Shown piece by piece: positions 8,454-17,970 of a stretch of DNA of 64,000 nt; positions within the stretch are counted from its first letter, which is position 1; every line of letters starts with the position of its first letter. Position numbers and translations under genes: made by a program. Under the pieces are notes generated by a model. The model was not told where the DNA came from. It did no database searches and was given only the letters and a program-made list of their open reading frames with translations. Origin of the DNA: Pseudomonadota bacterium (GTDB lineage: Bacteria; Desulfobacterota; SM23-61); NCBI GenBank assembly GCA_018819135.1, contig JAHJQK010000022.1, positions 1 to 64,000 of the forward strand, in the 5' to 3' direction.

Positions 8454-9530
8454 ATGCTCTATTTTATCCTCTACTCCTTACATGAGAAATTTTCGGTCTT
8501 TAATGTCTTCCGGTATATTACCTTCCGGGCGATTTTGGCTATTCTGACAGCTCTGGTCATTTCCTTTTTTTGCGGCCCATGGGTGATCCGCAAGCTGCAG
8601 CAGCTGCAGGTGCAACAATTCATCCGGCAGGACGGGCCGAGCACCCACCTCGGAAAAGAAGGAACGCCTACCATGGGGGGGACATTGATTCTGTTCTCCA
8701 TTATTCTGGCCGTCTTTTTGTGGGCGGATCTGACCAATTTTTACATATGGGTTGCCTTGTTGGTCACGACGGGATTCGGGGTAATTGGCTTTGCGGACGA
8801 TTACCGGAAGTTGACTCGCAAAAACTCTAAAGGCCTGTTCGTAAAAGAAAAATTTTTATATCAAGGTGCTGTGGCGTTGGCAGCTTCGCTCATGCTTTAT
8901 TTTTACCCCACCTTCAAGAGTACGTTCAGTGTGCCTTTTTTCAAGGAATTTTTGCCCAATCTGGGAGTGTTTTATATTTTTCTGGCGGTTTTTGTGATGG
9001 TGGGAACGGCAAACGCCGTGAACCTGACCGATGGCTTGGATGGGCTGGCCATCGGGCCGGTACTTATCGCGGCTGGAACGTTTATGGTTTTGGCTTATTT
9101 AGGCGGGCACGTAAAAATAGCCAGCTATCTTCAAATTCCTTACGTTTCCGGCAGCGGCGAGCTGACCATTTTTTGTGGGGCCATGGTGGGAGCGTCCATG
9201 GGCTTCCTCTGGTACAATACTTATCCTGCCCAAATATTCATGGGAGACACGGGTTCGGTATCTTTAGGAGCGGCTTTAGGTGCGATCGCGGTCATTACCA
9301 AACAAGAAATCCTCCTGGCCATTGTTGGTGGGCTCTTTGTCCTGGAAACACTCTCGGTGATTTTCCAGGTGGCCTCATACAAAATCAGGCGGAAAAGGAT
9401 TTTTCGCATGGCACCCCTGCATCATCATTTTGAGTTAAAAGGGTGGGCCGAACCCAAGGTTATTGTGCGTTTTTGGATCATTACCATTTTTTTAGCTCTG
9501 ATCGCTCTGAGCACGCTGAAATTGAGGTGA
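8454..9530 (+). CDS. mraY: Phospho-MurNAc-pentapeptide translocase MraY
   Basis: Integral membrane enzyme that transfers phospho-MurNAc-pentapeptide to undecaprenyl phosphate to make lipid I. About ten membrane helices are visible across 358 residues. Signature motifs include [13 protein letters not shown], which carries the Mg-binding aspartates, [12 protein letters not shown], and the C-terminal [12 protein letters not shown]. The N-terminus [19 protein letters not shown] is the normal family start, which supports ATG 8454. It sits 17 bases after murF. Confidence 0.96.
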   Translation: MLYFILYSLHEKFSVFNVFRYITFRAILAILTALVISFFCGPWVIRKLQQLQVQQFIRQDGPSTHLGKEGTPTMGGTLILFSIILAVFLWADLTNFYIWVALLVTTGFGVIGFADDYRKLTRKNSKGLFVKEKFLYQGAVALAASLMLYFYPTFKSTFSVPFFKEFLPNLGVFYIFLAVFVMVGTANAVNLTDGLDGLAIGPVLIAAGTFMVLAYLGGHVKIASYLQIPYVSGSGELTIFCGAMVGASMGFLWYNTYPAQIFMGDTGSVSLGAALGAIAVITKQEILLAIVGGLFVLETLSVIFQVASYKIRRKRIFRMAPLHHHFELKGWAEPKVIVRFWIITIFLALIALSTLKLR

Positions 9531-9540
9531 AAAAGGTTCA

Positions 9541-9790
9541 GTGTTGGGAGTAAGGCGATTTACCACAGAGGGCACAGTGCGGCATAGCCGCAACCAAAAG
9601 AAATCACCCCCTCCCAACCCTCCCCCCTCGAGGGGGAGGGATAGGGTGGGGGGGATTGCTTAATAAAATTTTCAGAAATTGAACGTAAGTAGTACAGAGG
9701 AAGGTTAAGATAAATCAAGGCAGTAAAATCCTTTTCGCTACTTTACTATAAAATTAATCTCCGTGTTCTTTGTGGCTTAAAAGAGTCGCT
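9541..9790. repeat. Interspersed repeat, family 3, interrupted by a 116-bp element
   Basis: The mraY-murD gap has no gene. It starts with TTACCACAGAGGGCACAG and ends with CTCCGTGTTCTTTGTGGCTTAA, which are imperfect inverted complements. A related palindrome lies at 36277-36435, and a fragment may lie before ftsZ. The ORF-track start of MurD at 9770 falls inside this repeat and is not the true start. Confidence 0.6.
9578..9693. mobile_element. 116-bp miniature insertion element, copy A
   Basis: A 116-base block begins TGCGGCATAGCCGC (a hairpin) and contains a long C-rich/G-rich hairpin around CCCCTCGAGGGG. It ends GAACGTAAGTAGT and is flanked by ACAG on both sides (9574-9577, 9694-9697). A near-identical 116-base block lies at 62841-62956 with the same ACAG flanks. 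It carries no ORF. Confidence 0.7.
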
Positions 9791-9817
9791 CAATTTAGGT
9801 CCGAACCATTGAGGCCT

Positions 9818-11206
9818 ATGGAACTGCAAGGGAAAAAAGTTCTGGTTGTAGGCTTAGCCCGCACCGGTATTGCCGCTGCCCGTTTTTTGGCCCGTCAAGG
9901 CGTTAGGCTGAAAATTTCGGAGGCCAAACCGGCCCAAGAAATCGAGGCGGCCCGGAAAGCCCTACAAGATCTTCCGGTTGAATGGGAGTTGGGCGGGCAC
10001 ACCATCCAATTCTTCGGGGAAGAGGATCTCATCGTGGTCAGTCCGGGTGTGCCCATGGATATTGAGCCGCTGGTGCAAGCCCGGGCCAATGGAATTCCGG
10101 TAATCAGCGAAATGGAGTTGGCTTTCAAGTTCTTACGCCGGCCGTTGATCGGCATCACGGGTACCAACGGAAAAACGACGACTACCACTTTGATTGGCGA
10201 AATGCTCCGGGCCAGCGGAAGGAAGGCCTTCGTGGGTGGCAATATCGGCAATCCCCTCATTGAGTATGTGGGCGGTCCTCAAGAGGAAGAATGGGTAGTG
10301 GCGGAAATCAGTAGCTTCCAACTGGAAGGAATCGTGGATTTTCGGCCGCAGATCAGCATCCTCTTGAATATTACCGAGGACCATCTGGATCGATACCCCA
10401 ATTTCCAGGAGTACATCCGGGCCAAAGGAAAAATTCTCCAAAACCAGGGGAAAGACGACTACACTTTGCTCAACGCTGATGATCCGCTTACTTTCCAGTT
10501 CGCCCACCGGGTAGAGTCGCAAGTGATTCTTTTCAGTTCCCAGAGGGCAGTACCCGTAGGTTGTTTTTTGGAGAAAGGAGCCATTTTTTTCCAGGGCGGA
10601 GATGGGAAAAAAGAAAGATTTGGGTTGGAGCGTTTGAAAATCCGGGGGGCCCACAATTTGGAAAACATAATGGCAGCGGTTGCGGCGGGCAAAATTTGTG
10701 GCTGCCCGTCGGAAGTTTTGCAGAAGGTGATGGAGGAATTTCCCGGACTGGAGCACCGGTTGGAATGGGTGCAGGATATTGACGGAGTAAGTTTTTTTAA
10801 CGATTCTAAGGGCACAAACGTAGGTTCCGTGGTGAAATCCTTGATGAGTTTCCGGGAGCCCGTCTTGCTGATCGCCGGAGGAAAGGACAAAGGCGGAGAT
10901 TATAGCCCGCTGAAAAACATGATTGTAACCCAAGTAAAAGGAATGGCCCTGATCGGGGAAGCCCAAGAAAGGATGGAGGAAGCGTTGGGGGGGCTCACGG
11001 AAACAGTCCAATTGGGTACCCTGGAGGAAGCTGTACACTGGGCATCTTCCAAGGCTTCTCCAGGCGATGTCGTTCTTCTTTCCCCCGCCTGTTCGAGCTT
11101 TGACATGTTCGAGAACTATCAAGAGCGCGGGAAGCGTTTTAAAACCATCGTTCAGGAATTGAGTAAAAATTCACCGGGGAAGAAAGCTCTTGCCCATGGG
11201 CTCTGA
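9818..11206 (+). CDS. murD: UDP-MurNAc-L-Ala:D-Glu ligase MurD
   Basis: ATP-dependent ligase adding D-glutamate to UDP-MurNAc-L-Ala. The ATG at 9818 (MELQGKKVLVVGLARTGIA) is preferred to the GTG at 9770, because the extra 16 residues are translated from an intergenic repeat and a GAGG lies before 9818. The Rossmann-like N-terminus, the ATP loop GITGTNGKTTTTT and SKGTNVGSV in the C-terminal part are typical. It is 462 residues long. The last 17 bases overlap ftsW. Confidence 0.96.
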   Translation: MELQGKKVLVVGLARTGIAAARFLARQGVRLKISEAKPAQEIEAARKALQDLPVEWELGGHTIQFFGEEDLIVVSPGVPMDIEPLVQARANGIPVISEMELAFKFLRRPLIGITGTNGKTTTTTLIGEMLRASGRKAFVGGNIGNPLIEYVGGPQEEEWVVAEISSFQLEGIVDFRPQISILLNITEDHLDRYPNFQEYIRAKGKILQNQGKDDYTLLNADDPLTFQFAHRVESQVILFSSQRAVPVGCFLEKGAIFFQGGDGKKERFGLERLKIRGAHNLENIMAAVAAGKICGCPSEVLQKVMEEFPGLEHRLEWVQDIDGVSFFNDSKGTNVGSVVKSLMSFREPVLLIAGGKDKGGDYSPLKNMIVTQVKGMALIGEAQERMEEALGGLTETVQLGTLEEAVHWASSKASPGDVVLLSPACSSFDMFENYQERGKRFKTIVQELSKNSPGKKALAHGL

Positions 11207-12362
11207 ACAAAGATCCGATATCCTTCTTCTTGTTACCGTGATGGCCTTGGTGGGGTTGGGGATCGTCATGGTCTATAGCGCCAGCTTCGCAGTCGCCGGC
11301 CAGCGGTTAGGAGATTCCTATCATTTCTTGAAGAAGCAAGCCGTGGCCGCGGCCTTGGGAATTCCTTTGATGTTTTTATTGGCGAAGATGAATTACCGGC
11401 GCTGGCAAATTTTAGCCCTTCCCCTTTTACTGCTGAGCCTGGTGCTCTTGGGGATTCTGATACTGCCAGGTTGGCGCCATGAAGTGGGGGGATCGGCCCG
11501 CTGGTTAAAATTCTCTTTCCTGTCTTTTCAGCCGTCGGAACTGGCTAAACTTGCCCTGGTTATTTATCTGGCGCACTCCTTGGCCAGGAAAGAAGGGAGG
11601 ATGAAGAGCTTTAGCGCGGGTTTCCTCCCCTACGTGATTGTACTGGGAATTTTTTTCGTCTTGGTTCTTAAACAACCCGACTTTGGAACCGGAATTGTCT
11701 TTGCAGCCTTGGTTTTTATCATGCTCTTTGTGGCGGGAACCCGGCTTCTTTTTATGGGGTCCACCCTCCTGGCAGCTCTGCCGGCTTTACTTTTTTTAGC
11801 CTTGCGGGCGGATTACCGCAAAGAGAGGCTCCTTACCTTTTTGAATCCCTGGAGTGATCCGGGAAATGCCGGCTTCCAGATTATTCAGTCCTTTCTGGCT
11901 TTCGGTGCCGGAAAAATTTTCGGGGTTGGGCTCGGTGACGGCAAGCAAAAACTCTTCTACCTTCCGGAAGTTCATACCGATTTCATCCTGGCCGTAATCG
12001 GGGAAGAGCTGGGTCTGCTGGGTATGACCGTGGTCATCATCCTTTTTGCTTTATTAATCATTCGTGGTTTTCAGATTTGTTGGCGGGCTTCCGACCTTTT
12101 CGGGGCCTATTTGGCCTTGGGAATCGCCACCCTGATAGCGGTTCAAACCCTCCTCAACATGGGAGTTGTCATGGGGTTGCTGCCGACGAAGGGGTCGACG
12201 CTTCCCTTCATTAGTTATGGGGGAACATCATTGATCATCAATTTAGTGGCCGTAGGAATTCTTCTGAATATTTCTTCGCGCGCTGTGAGAGTTGCCAATG
12301 AAAATCATGATCGCCGGAGGGGGAACGGGAGGGCACCTCTTCCCGGCCCTGGCCGTGGCTGA
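11190..12362 (+). CDS. ftsW: Septal peptidoglycan glycosyltransferase FtsW
   Basis: SEDS-family membrane glycosyltransferase that polymerises lipid II at the septum together with FtsI. About ten membrane helices are visible. Family motifs are MVYSASFAVA, SFLSFQPSELAKLALVIYLA and PTKGSTLPFISYGGTSL. Translation may start at 11190 or at the ATG at 11196. The C-terminal tail is Arg/Gly-rich, because the last 65 bases are read in another frame of murG, an unusually long overlap that implies coupling. Confidence 0.96.
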   Translation: MPMGSEQRSDILLLVTVMALVGLGIVMVYSASFAVAGQRLGDSYHFLKKQAVAAALGIPLMFLLAKMNYRRWQILALPLLLLSLVLLGILILPGWRHEVGGSARWLKFSFLSFQPSELAKLALVIYLAHSLARKEGRMKSFSAGFLPYVIVLGIFFVLVLKQPDFGTGIVFAALVFIMLFVAGTRLLFMGSTLLAALPALLFLALRADYRKERLLTFLNPWSDPGNAGFQIIQSFLAFGAGKIFGVGLGDGKQKLFYLPEVHTDFILAVIGEELGLLGMTVVIILFALLIIRGFQICWRASDLFGAYLALGIATLIAVQTLLNMGVVMGLLPTKGSTLPFISYGGTSLIINLVAVGILLNISSRAVRVANENHDRRRGNGRAPLPGPGRG

Positions 12363-13383
12363 AGCTTTTAAAGATCGAGAACGGCATAATGAAATTCTCT
12401 TGGTAGGAAGTCGCCGAGGGTTGGAGGCCAGTATTGTGGCGCGGGAAGGTTATCTGCTGGAAACCATCGCCGTGGCCGGGGTAAAGGGAAAATCGGTCTG
12501 GGAGAAATTTCGGAGCCTGATGGCTGCTCCCAAGAGCCTGCTCCAATCCTGGAGTTTGCTTCGTTCCTGCAAACCTGATATTGTTTTGGGCGTGGGGGGG
12601 TATGCCTCGGGGCCAGTGGTTTTGACCGCTTGGGCCTTGGGATATCATACCGCCATCCACGAGCAGAATAGTTTTCCCGGACTCAGCAACCGGATTCTGG
12701 GCCGGTTTGTGGATCGAATCTTTGTTTCTTTCGCGGATTCTGCCCGGCACTTTTCCCGGGGCAAGACCTTTCTGACCGGCAATCCGGTGAGGGGCATGAT
12801 TCGCTCGCCGGGGATTCGGCAGGAACGTAAACCGGCGGCCAAATTCACCATTTTTATTTTTGGGGGAAGTCAGGGTGCACACCATCTGAACCAGGCCATG
12901 AAGGAAGCGTTGATTTATTTGCGGGAGTGGAAGGAAAGATTACACATCATTCATCAGACCGGCCAGAAAGATTATCAGGAAGTACAGGAAGCTTACCAAC
13001 GGGAAGCGTTCGCTGCGGAAGTTTATCCTTTCATCCACGCCATGGATCGAGCCTATGCTCTGGCCGATTTGGTTTTGTGCCGGGCCGGAGCCACCACCCT
13101 TTTTGAATTGATGACCACAGGGCTGCCGGCCATTTTGGTGCCCTACCCGCACGCGGCTAATGATCACCAGACGCTCAATGCCAAGACCATGGTGGATGCC
13201 GGTGCCGCCGTGCTCGTAACCAATGGAGACCTGACCGGCGTCCATTTGAGCAGAATCCTGAAGGAGCTCATCGCCGATCCTCCCCGCATGAAAAAGATGG
13301 GAGAGCGGGCCGCCGCCTTAGCCCAACCCGATGCGGCGCAAAAGATTGTTACCCTTTGTTATGAAATGGTGGGTAATGGATAA
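12298..13383 (+). CDS. murG: Lipid II synthase MurG (UDP-GlcNAc transferase)
   Basis: Membrane-associated GT28 glycosyltransferase converting lipid I to lipid II. The first G loop, [19 protein letters not shown], is at the very N-terminus, so ATG 12298 is favoured over the in-frame TTG at 12292. Further motifs are [22 protein letters not shown] and [13 protein letters not shown], and the UDP-GlcNAc site [14 protein letters not shown]. Length is about 361 residues. The start lies inside ftsW and the stop overlaps the murC start. Confidence 0.97.
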   Translation: MKIMIAGGGTGGHLFPALAVAEAFKDRERHNEILLVGSRRGLEASIVAREGYLLETIAVAGVKGKSVWEKFRSLMAAPKSLLQSWSLLRSCKPDIVLGVGGYASGPVVLTAWALGYHTAIHEQNSFPGLSNRILGRFVDRIFVSFADSARHFSRGKTFLTGNPVRGMIRSPGIRQERKPAAKFTIFIFGGSQGAHHLNQAMKEALIYLREWKERLHIIHQTGQKDYQEVQEAYQREAFAAEVYPFIHAMDRAYALADLVLCRAGATTLFELMTTGLPAILVPYPHAANDHQTLNAKTMVDAGAAVLVTNGDLTGVHLSRILKELIADPPRMKKMGERAAALAQPDAAQKIVTLCYEMVGNG

Positions 13384-14797
13384 AAATACCTTGGGCATGA
13401 AACGCAGGATCCGTCGGGTGCATTTTGTGGGCATCGGCGGAATCGGCATGAGCGGGATTGCCGAGGTTCTGCTCAATCTCGGCTACCGGGTTTCGGGTTC
13501 AGACCTGGTGGAGTCAGATACCATTTTGCGTCTGCAACGGCTGGGGGCAGAAGTTGTTATTGGCCATCGATCGGAAAACCTGAAAGATGCAGATGTCGTG
13601 GTAATTTCTTCGGCAGTACGGAAGGATAATCCCGAAGTGATCACAGCTCATGAACGCATCATCCCCGTGATTCCTCGAGCTGAAATGCTGGCGGAGCTGA
13701 TGCGCATGAAATACGGTGTGGCCATCGCTGGGACCCATGGCAAAACGACCACCACCTCCATGATTGCTACCGTCTTGGCCCATGGAGGCCTCGATCCCAC
13801 GGCGGTGATCGGGGGCCAGCTGAACATCTTTGGTTCTAACGCCAAATTAGGACAGGGAGAGCTCTTAGTGGCTGAAGCCGATGAAAGCGACGGTTCATTT
13901 TTAAAGCTTTCGCCGACGATCGCCGTGGTGACCAACATCGACCCGGAACACCTGGACCATTACCGCAACCTTGAAGAAATCCAAAAGGCTTTCTTGGAAT
14001 TCATCAACAAAGTCCCTTTCTACGGGCTGGCCATACTCTGCATAGATCAGGAAAACGTCCAGGCCTTGATCCCTCAGGTACAGAAGCGGTATGTGACTTA
14101 TGGTATGAGTAGCCAGGCGAACTTCCGCGCAGCCGATATATCCTATCATGGGTTGGCTACCTCCTTTCGGGTTTTCGCCAACGAGAGGGAATTGGGGCAG
14201 ATCTCCATTCAGATGCCCGGATTGCACAGCGTTTACAATGCTTTGGCCACCATCGCCACCGCCTCGGAGCTGGATTTAAACTTTGAGGTCATACAACAGG
14301 CCTTGGGTTCATTCAGCGGGGTGCAAAGAAGGTTTCAGATTAAAGGAGAATGGGATGGGGTGATGGTGGTGGATGATTATGGGCATCATCCCACGGAGAT
14401 CAAGGCGACGCTGAGTGCGGCCAAAAGCGGGTGGGAGCGGCGAACCGTGGTTGTTTTCCAGCCCCATCGTTACTCCCGCACCCGGGACCTGTTCAAGGAA
14501 TTTTTAACCGCCTTTAATCAGGCCGATGTCCTTTTCCTGACCGGGATCTATCCCGCCGGGGAAGATCCTATCCCGGGAGTGAATGTCCAGGGGCTTTACG
14601 AGGGGATCAAAGGACATGGACACAAGGATGTGACCTTAGTTTTAGATAAAAGCACAATTCTCGATCGGCTGCTGCCCAGATTAAGAACTGGAGATATAGT
14701 CTTTACGCTGGGGGCAGGGGATGTTTGGAAAACTGGCGAAGCGTTGATCAAACAACTAAAAAGAGGCGTAAGGCGCAAGGCGCAGAAAGAAAAATAG
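13376..14797 (+). CDS. murC: UDP-MurNAc:L-alanine ligase MurC
   Basis: Adds the first stem-peptide residue to UDP-MurNAc. The N-terminal [21 protein letters not shown] loop [12 protein letters not shown] and the C-terminal [15 protein letters not shown] are signatures. ATG 13376 overlaps the murG stop by eight bases and gives [11 protein letters not shown]; the ATG at 13397 is also possible. Codons before 13376 in the ORF track are murG read out of frame. The basic C-terminal tail runs into a short low-complexity gap before murB. Confidence 0.96.
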   Translation: MDKNTLGMKRRIRRVHFVGIGGIGMSGIAEVLLNLGYRVSGSDLVESDTILRLQRLGAEVVIGHRSENLKDADVVVISSAVRKDNPEVITAHERIIPVIPRAEMLAELMRMKYGVAIAGTHGKTTTTSMIATVLAHGGLDPTAVIGGQLNIFGSNAKLGQGELLVAEADESDGSFLKLSPTIAVVTNIDPEHLDHYRNLEEIQKAFLEFINKVPFYGLAILCIDQENVQALIPQVQKRYVTYGMSSQANFRAADISYHGLATSFRVFANERELGQISIQMPGLHSVYNALATIATASELDLNFEVIQQALGSFSGVQRRFQIKGEWDGVMVVDDYGHHPTEIKATLSAAKSGWERRTVVVFQPHRYSRTRDLFKEFLTAFNQADVLFLTGIYPAGEDPIPGVNVQGLYEGIKGHGHKDVTLVLDKSTILDRLLPRLRTGDIVFTLGAGDVWKTGEALIKQLKRGVRRKAQKEK

Positions 14798-14887
14798 GGT
14801 ATAGGGGGTTGGGTGTAGGGATGGAAAGCAAGAAAAACAAATACAAAACGCTATGCGCTATGCGTATTTCTTAGAGGCTTAGTGTTG

Positions 14888-15802
14888 ATGTCTGATCTTT
14901 TGCCATTGTCAGGAATGATTAAAGGAGAAATCCTGGCCTCGGTTCCCATGTCCGATTACACCTCTTTTCGGGTTGGGGGGCGAGTTGATTATTTGGCCTT
15001 CCCTTCCGATATCCAAGACCTGCAGAAAATTTTGGGCTGGTGTAAGCAACGAGGAGTCCGTTACTTCGTCCTTGGAAACGGGACCAATCTTTTGGTACGG
15101 GATGGGGGAGTTCGGGGCATGGCGATCTCTTTATCGCGGGGATTCCTGTGCCTGGAGGAAGTAGGAGGAGGTCCGGAGGAAAACCTGATCTTGGCCGAAG
15201 CCGGTGGGCCCTTAGGCAAGCTCGTCGAATTTTCTTCAGAGAAGGGGCTGGCCGGGATGGAATTTGCCGCCGGAATTCCTGGAACGGTGGGCGGAGCTAT
15301 CTTCATGAATGCGGGGGCATTCAAGGAGGAAATGAAAGGGGTTCTTCATTCGGTGCGCTTGATGGATCCGGAAGGGAATATAGCGGAGAAAGGAAAAAAT
15401 CAATTAAGATTTTCCTACCGTTCATTGGAGGTGGAAAAGGGAGCAGTTATTCTCGGGGCTCAATTTCGCTTACGTCCCGAAAATGGTCAGAAGGTTAAGG
15501 CCAAGGTGGAGGAAAATATCCGGTGGCGGAGGGCAAAACAGCCCTGGGACCTCCCCAGTGCCGGGTCGGTATTCAAGAACCCTGTCCAGGGACCCGCGGG
15601 TCGATTCGTCGAAGAAGCGGGTCTGAAGGGGAGCCGCATTGGCGATGCGCAAGTCTCTGAGCAACACGCCAATTTCATCGTCAACCGCGGGAAAGCTCGC
15701 GCCCGGGATATCTTAGCCCTGGTTGAAATCATCCGGGAAAAAGTTTTTAAAGAAAAGGGGGTGTGGTTAGAGACGGAGATTCAGGTGGTCGGGGAAGATT
15801 GA
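14888..15802 (+). CDS. murB: UDP-N-acetylenolpyruvoylglucosamine reductase MurB
   Basis: FAD/NADPH enzyme that forms UDP-MurNAc. FAD-binding motifs GNGTNLLVRDGG and AGIPGTVGGAIFMNAGAF are present, as is SAGSVFKNP, which carries the catalytic serine of the family. The start is ATG 14888; in-frame GTG and TTG codons at 14882 and 14885 precede it directly. At 304 residues it is a normal short-form MurB. Confidence 0.96.
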   Translation: MSDLLPLSGMIKGEILASVPMSDYTSFRVGGRVDYLAFPSDIQDLQKILGWCKQRGVRYFVLGNGTNLLVRDGGVRGMAISLSRGFLCLEEVGGGPEENLILAEAGGPLGKLVEFSSEKGLAGMEFAAGIPGTVGGAIFMNAGAFKEEMKGVLHSVRLMDPEGNIAEKGKNQLRFSYRSLEVEKGAVILGAQFRLRPENGQKVKAKVEENIRWRRAKQPWDLPSAGSVFKNPVQGPAGRFVEEAGLKGSRIGDAQVSEQHANFIVNRGKARARDILALVEIIREKVFKEKGVWLETEIQVVGED

Positions 15803-15834
15803 AGAAAAAAATCAAGTTTCGAGTTTTAAGTTCA

Positions 15835-15950
15835 TTGTATAGGAAATTGCTTTTGGACACAGATGAACACAGATTTTAAAGATATTCAATGCCAAAAATA
15901 CAGAAAATAGTTATCTGCGTTTATCCGTGGAAATCTGTGTCCAAATTAAT
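15835..15950. repeat. Interspersed repeat, family 1 (uninterrupted copy)
   Basis: It runs from TTGTATAGGAAATTGC through GGACACAGATGAACACAGAT to GAAATCTGTGTCCAAA, an imperfect palindrome with near-complementary ends. It contains CAGAAAATAGTTATC, the unoccupied version of the site carrying the 74-bp insertion at 60575. No gene lies in this gap. Confidence 0.7.
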
Positions 15951-16050
15951 ACAAACGTCTTAAATGAAGTTACATTACCCCCACCCTAACCCTCCCCCCT
16001 TGAGGGGGAGGGAGGGGTGGGGGGGAAAATGATTTATTTCGTTTGTATTA
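15947..16050. repeat. Palindromic repeat with G/C-tract hairpin
   Basis: TAATACAAACG at 15947-15957 is the exact inverse complement of CGTTTGTATTA at 16040-16050. The enclosed sequence is itself a hairpin of CCCCCACC/CCTCCCCC runs against GGGGGAGG/GGGTGGGGG. It resembles the element at the window start and may be of the same type. Confidence 0.6.
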
Positions 16051-16088
16051 GTTTATTTTAACTTTAGTTCACTTTAGGCACTCATCCG

Positions 16089-17054
16089 ATGGGGAAGCGG
16101 GAAGAATTCAAGGGAAAACGTATCGGGGTGCTCATGGGAGGGATGTCGGCAGAGAGGGAAGTTTCCTTGATGTCTGGAAACGCCATTTGCCAGACCTTGC
16201 AGGAGTTGGGATATAATGCCTGGCCCATTGAGGCTGATCAGCAGTTGGCCCAGCATTTAGTGGAGAAAAAAATCGACGTAGCTTTCATCGGACTGCACGG
16301 GCGACTGGGGGAAGATGGTTCAGTCCAGGGGCTTTTAGAGATGATGCGCATTCCTTATACGGGTTCAGGGGTTTTGGCCAGCGCGCTTTCCATGAACAAG
16401 GTGGTTTCCCGGCAGATTTTCATGCTTCATAGTCTGCCTGTACCCCGGCATAGGGTCGTGGCCATAGGGGGATGGAAAAAATTCGATCTTACCAGCCTTC
16501 CCTTTTCTCTGCCCATCGTAGTCAAACCGTCCCAGGAAGGTTCCAGTGTGGGGGTGGCGATCGTCTCCGAGGAAGAAGAGATCCCCAGGGCGATGGAAAA
16601 GGCCTTTGGTTTCGGCTCCGAGATATTGATAGAAGAATATATCAAAGGGCGAGAGATTGAGGTTGGGATCTTGGATGATGCCCCCCTGGGGGCGATAGAA
16701 ATCGTCCCCAAGGTGGAATTCTATAGCTATGAAGCCAAGTATACGGAAGGGTTGGCCGAGCATTTGCTTCCAGCACCGCTGCCGAAGGCCGATTACGTTC
16801 AGGCTTTGCATTTAGGGCTGGAGGCTCACCGTTTGTTAGGCTGTGAGGGGGCCACACGGGTAGACATGTTGTACCGGGAGGAGACCGGCGATTCCGGCCG
16901 ATTTTTTATCTTGGAAGTGAACACCTTACCCGGAATGACCGGCTTGAGCATCCTGCCGGAGATCGCCAGGGGGGCGGGGGTCGACTTCCCGAATTTGGTG
17001 GAGCGAATCCTCCTGGGGGCACGATTGAAAATTCCGGTAAAAAGGCTGAAATGA
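16089..17054 (+). CDS. ddl: D-alanine--D-alanine ligase
   Basis: ATP-grasp ligase making the D-Ala-D-Ala dipeptide used by MurF. The N-terminal RIGVLMGGMSAEREVSLMSG is typical of DdlB. VVKPSQEGSSVGV, EEYIKGREIEVGIL and the metal-binding FILEVNTLPGMTGLS complete the ATP-grasp fold. Length (321) is normal. The gene follows a repeat-filled gap and has no clear ribosome site, so the start is likely but not certain. Confidence 0.95.
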   Translation: MGKREEFKGKRIGVLMGGMSAEREVSLMSGNAICQTLQELGYNAWPIEADQQLAQHLVEKKIDVAFIGLHGRLGEDGSVQGLLEMMRIPYTGSGVLASALSMNKVVSRQIFMLHSLPVPRHRVVAIGGWKKFDLTSLPFSLPIVVKPSQEGSSVGVAIVSEEEEIPRAMEKAFGFGSEILIEEYIKGREIEVGILDDAPLGAIEIVPKVEFYSYEAKYTEGLAEHLLPAPLPKADYVQALHLGLEAHRLLGCEGATRVDMLYREETGDSGRFFILEVNTLPGMTGLSILPEIARGAGVDFPNLVERILLGARLKIPVKRLK

Positions 17055-17088
17055 AAGATAGGCTGGAAGGCCTTGGAAAAGTGAAGGG

Positions 17089-17970
17089 ATGGCTGGCCAC
17101 AATCGAATCAGAGCAAAGCAGAAAATACGCCGATTCCAGGGGGAAAATACCGGCCAGCTCTGGGTCTGGGCCGGAAGAATCGGTAAGGCGGCTCTTAGCC
17201 TCATTATGTTGGCCAGCCTTACGATGCTGGGCTTCACGGCCTACCAGTATTTTCAGCGTACTGCGGGCCTGAAGGTAGGAGAAATCAAGATCATGGGTTG
17301 CGTGAACGTCACCGAAACCGAGTTGTTGAATCTATCCCGGATAGACTTCAGGGCCAGCCTGATGAACTTGGACTTAAAAGAAGTCAGCAATCGGTTGGCT
17401 CGGCACCCCTGGGTGGAAAAGGCCACCGTGCGACGAGATTGGTCCAGAATGGCTTTGATTATCGAAGTTCAAGAAAGAGTCCCCCTGGCCCTTATCCTCT
17501 TGAATGACCTATACCTGCTCGACCGCCACGGGGAAGTTTTTAAAAAAGCAGGGCCCAAAGACCGGATAGATTTACCGGTTTTCACGGGGCTGCAATACCG
17601 AGAGGTTAGAGCCCGGGATAAAGAAGCTATGAGCTTGATCCTCCAGGGATTGGAACTTCTGGAATTGCTCGGGAAACGGAAAGTCTTGACCCTCCGGCAA
17701 GTTTCCGAAATCCACCTCAGCAAAAAAGACGGGCTCACGCTTTTTACCTTAGATAAAGGAATGCTTATCCGCCTGGGTTCGGGAAAGCTTTCTGAAAAAA
17801 TAAGTCTCCTGGAAAAGGTTTTACCGGACTTACAGCAGAGATCCAAGGATGTGGAGTACGTGGATCTTAATTATCCCCGGAAAGTCGTGGTTAAAATGAA
17901 AGAGCGGGAAAAAGAGAAGGAAAAGGAAGCGGTGAACAGATCCTGGCGAAGGGGGACCCCCCATGGGTAA
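17089..17970 (+). CDS. ftsQ: Cell division protein FtsQ
   Basis: Bitopic divisome protein. A basic cytoplasmic N-terminus (about 30 residues) is followed by a membrane helix (about residues 34-54), then a POTRA domain (VGEIKIMGCVNVTETELLNL) and the FtsQ/DivIB beta domain. The C-terminus is a charged Lys/Glu run. It overlaps ftsA by eight bases. The identification rests on POTRA homology and position between ddl and ftsA. Confidence 0.92.
   Translation: MAGHNRIRAKQKIRRFQGENTGQLWVWAGRIGKAALSLIMLASLTMLGFTAYQYFQRTAGLKVGEIKIMGCVNVTETELLNLSRIDFRASLMNLDLKEVSNRLARHPWVEKATVRRDWSRMALIIEVQERVPLALILLNDLYLLDRHGEVFKKAGPKDRIDLPVFTGLQYREVRARDKEAMSLILQGLELLELLGKRKVLTLRQVSEIHLSKKDGLTLFTLDKGMLIRLGSGKLSEKISLLEKVLPDLQQRSKDVEYVDLNYPRKVVVKMKEREKEKEKEAVNRSWRRGTPHG

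Noticed and set aside
9770-9817. Upstream GTG start for MurD
   Set aside because: The 16 extra residues are translated from an interspersed repeat; ATG 9818 begins the conserved family N-terminus.
10133-11122. 329-codon minus-strand ORF
   Set aside because: Shadow of murD; no motif, and the plus strand is a complete MurD.
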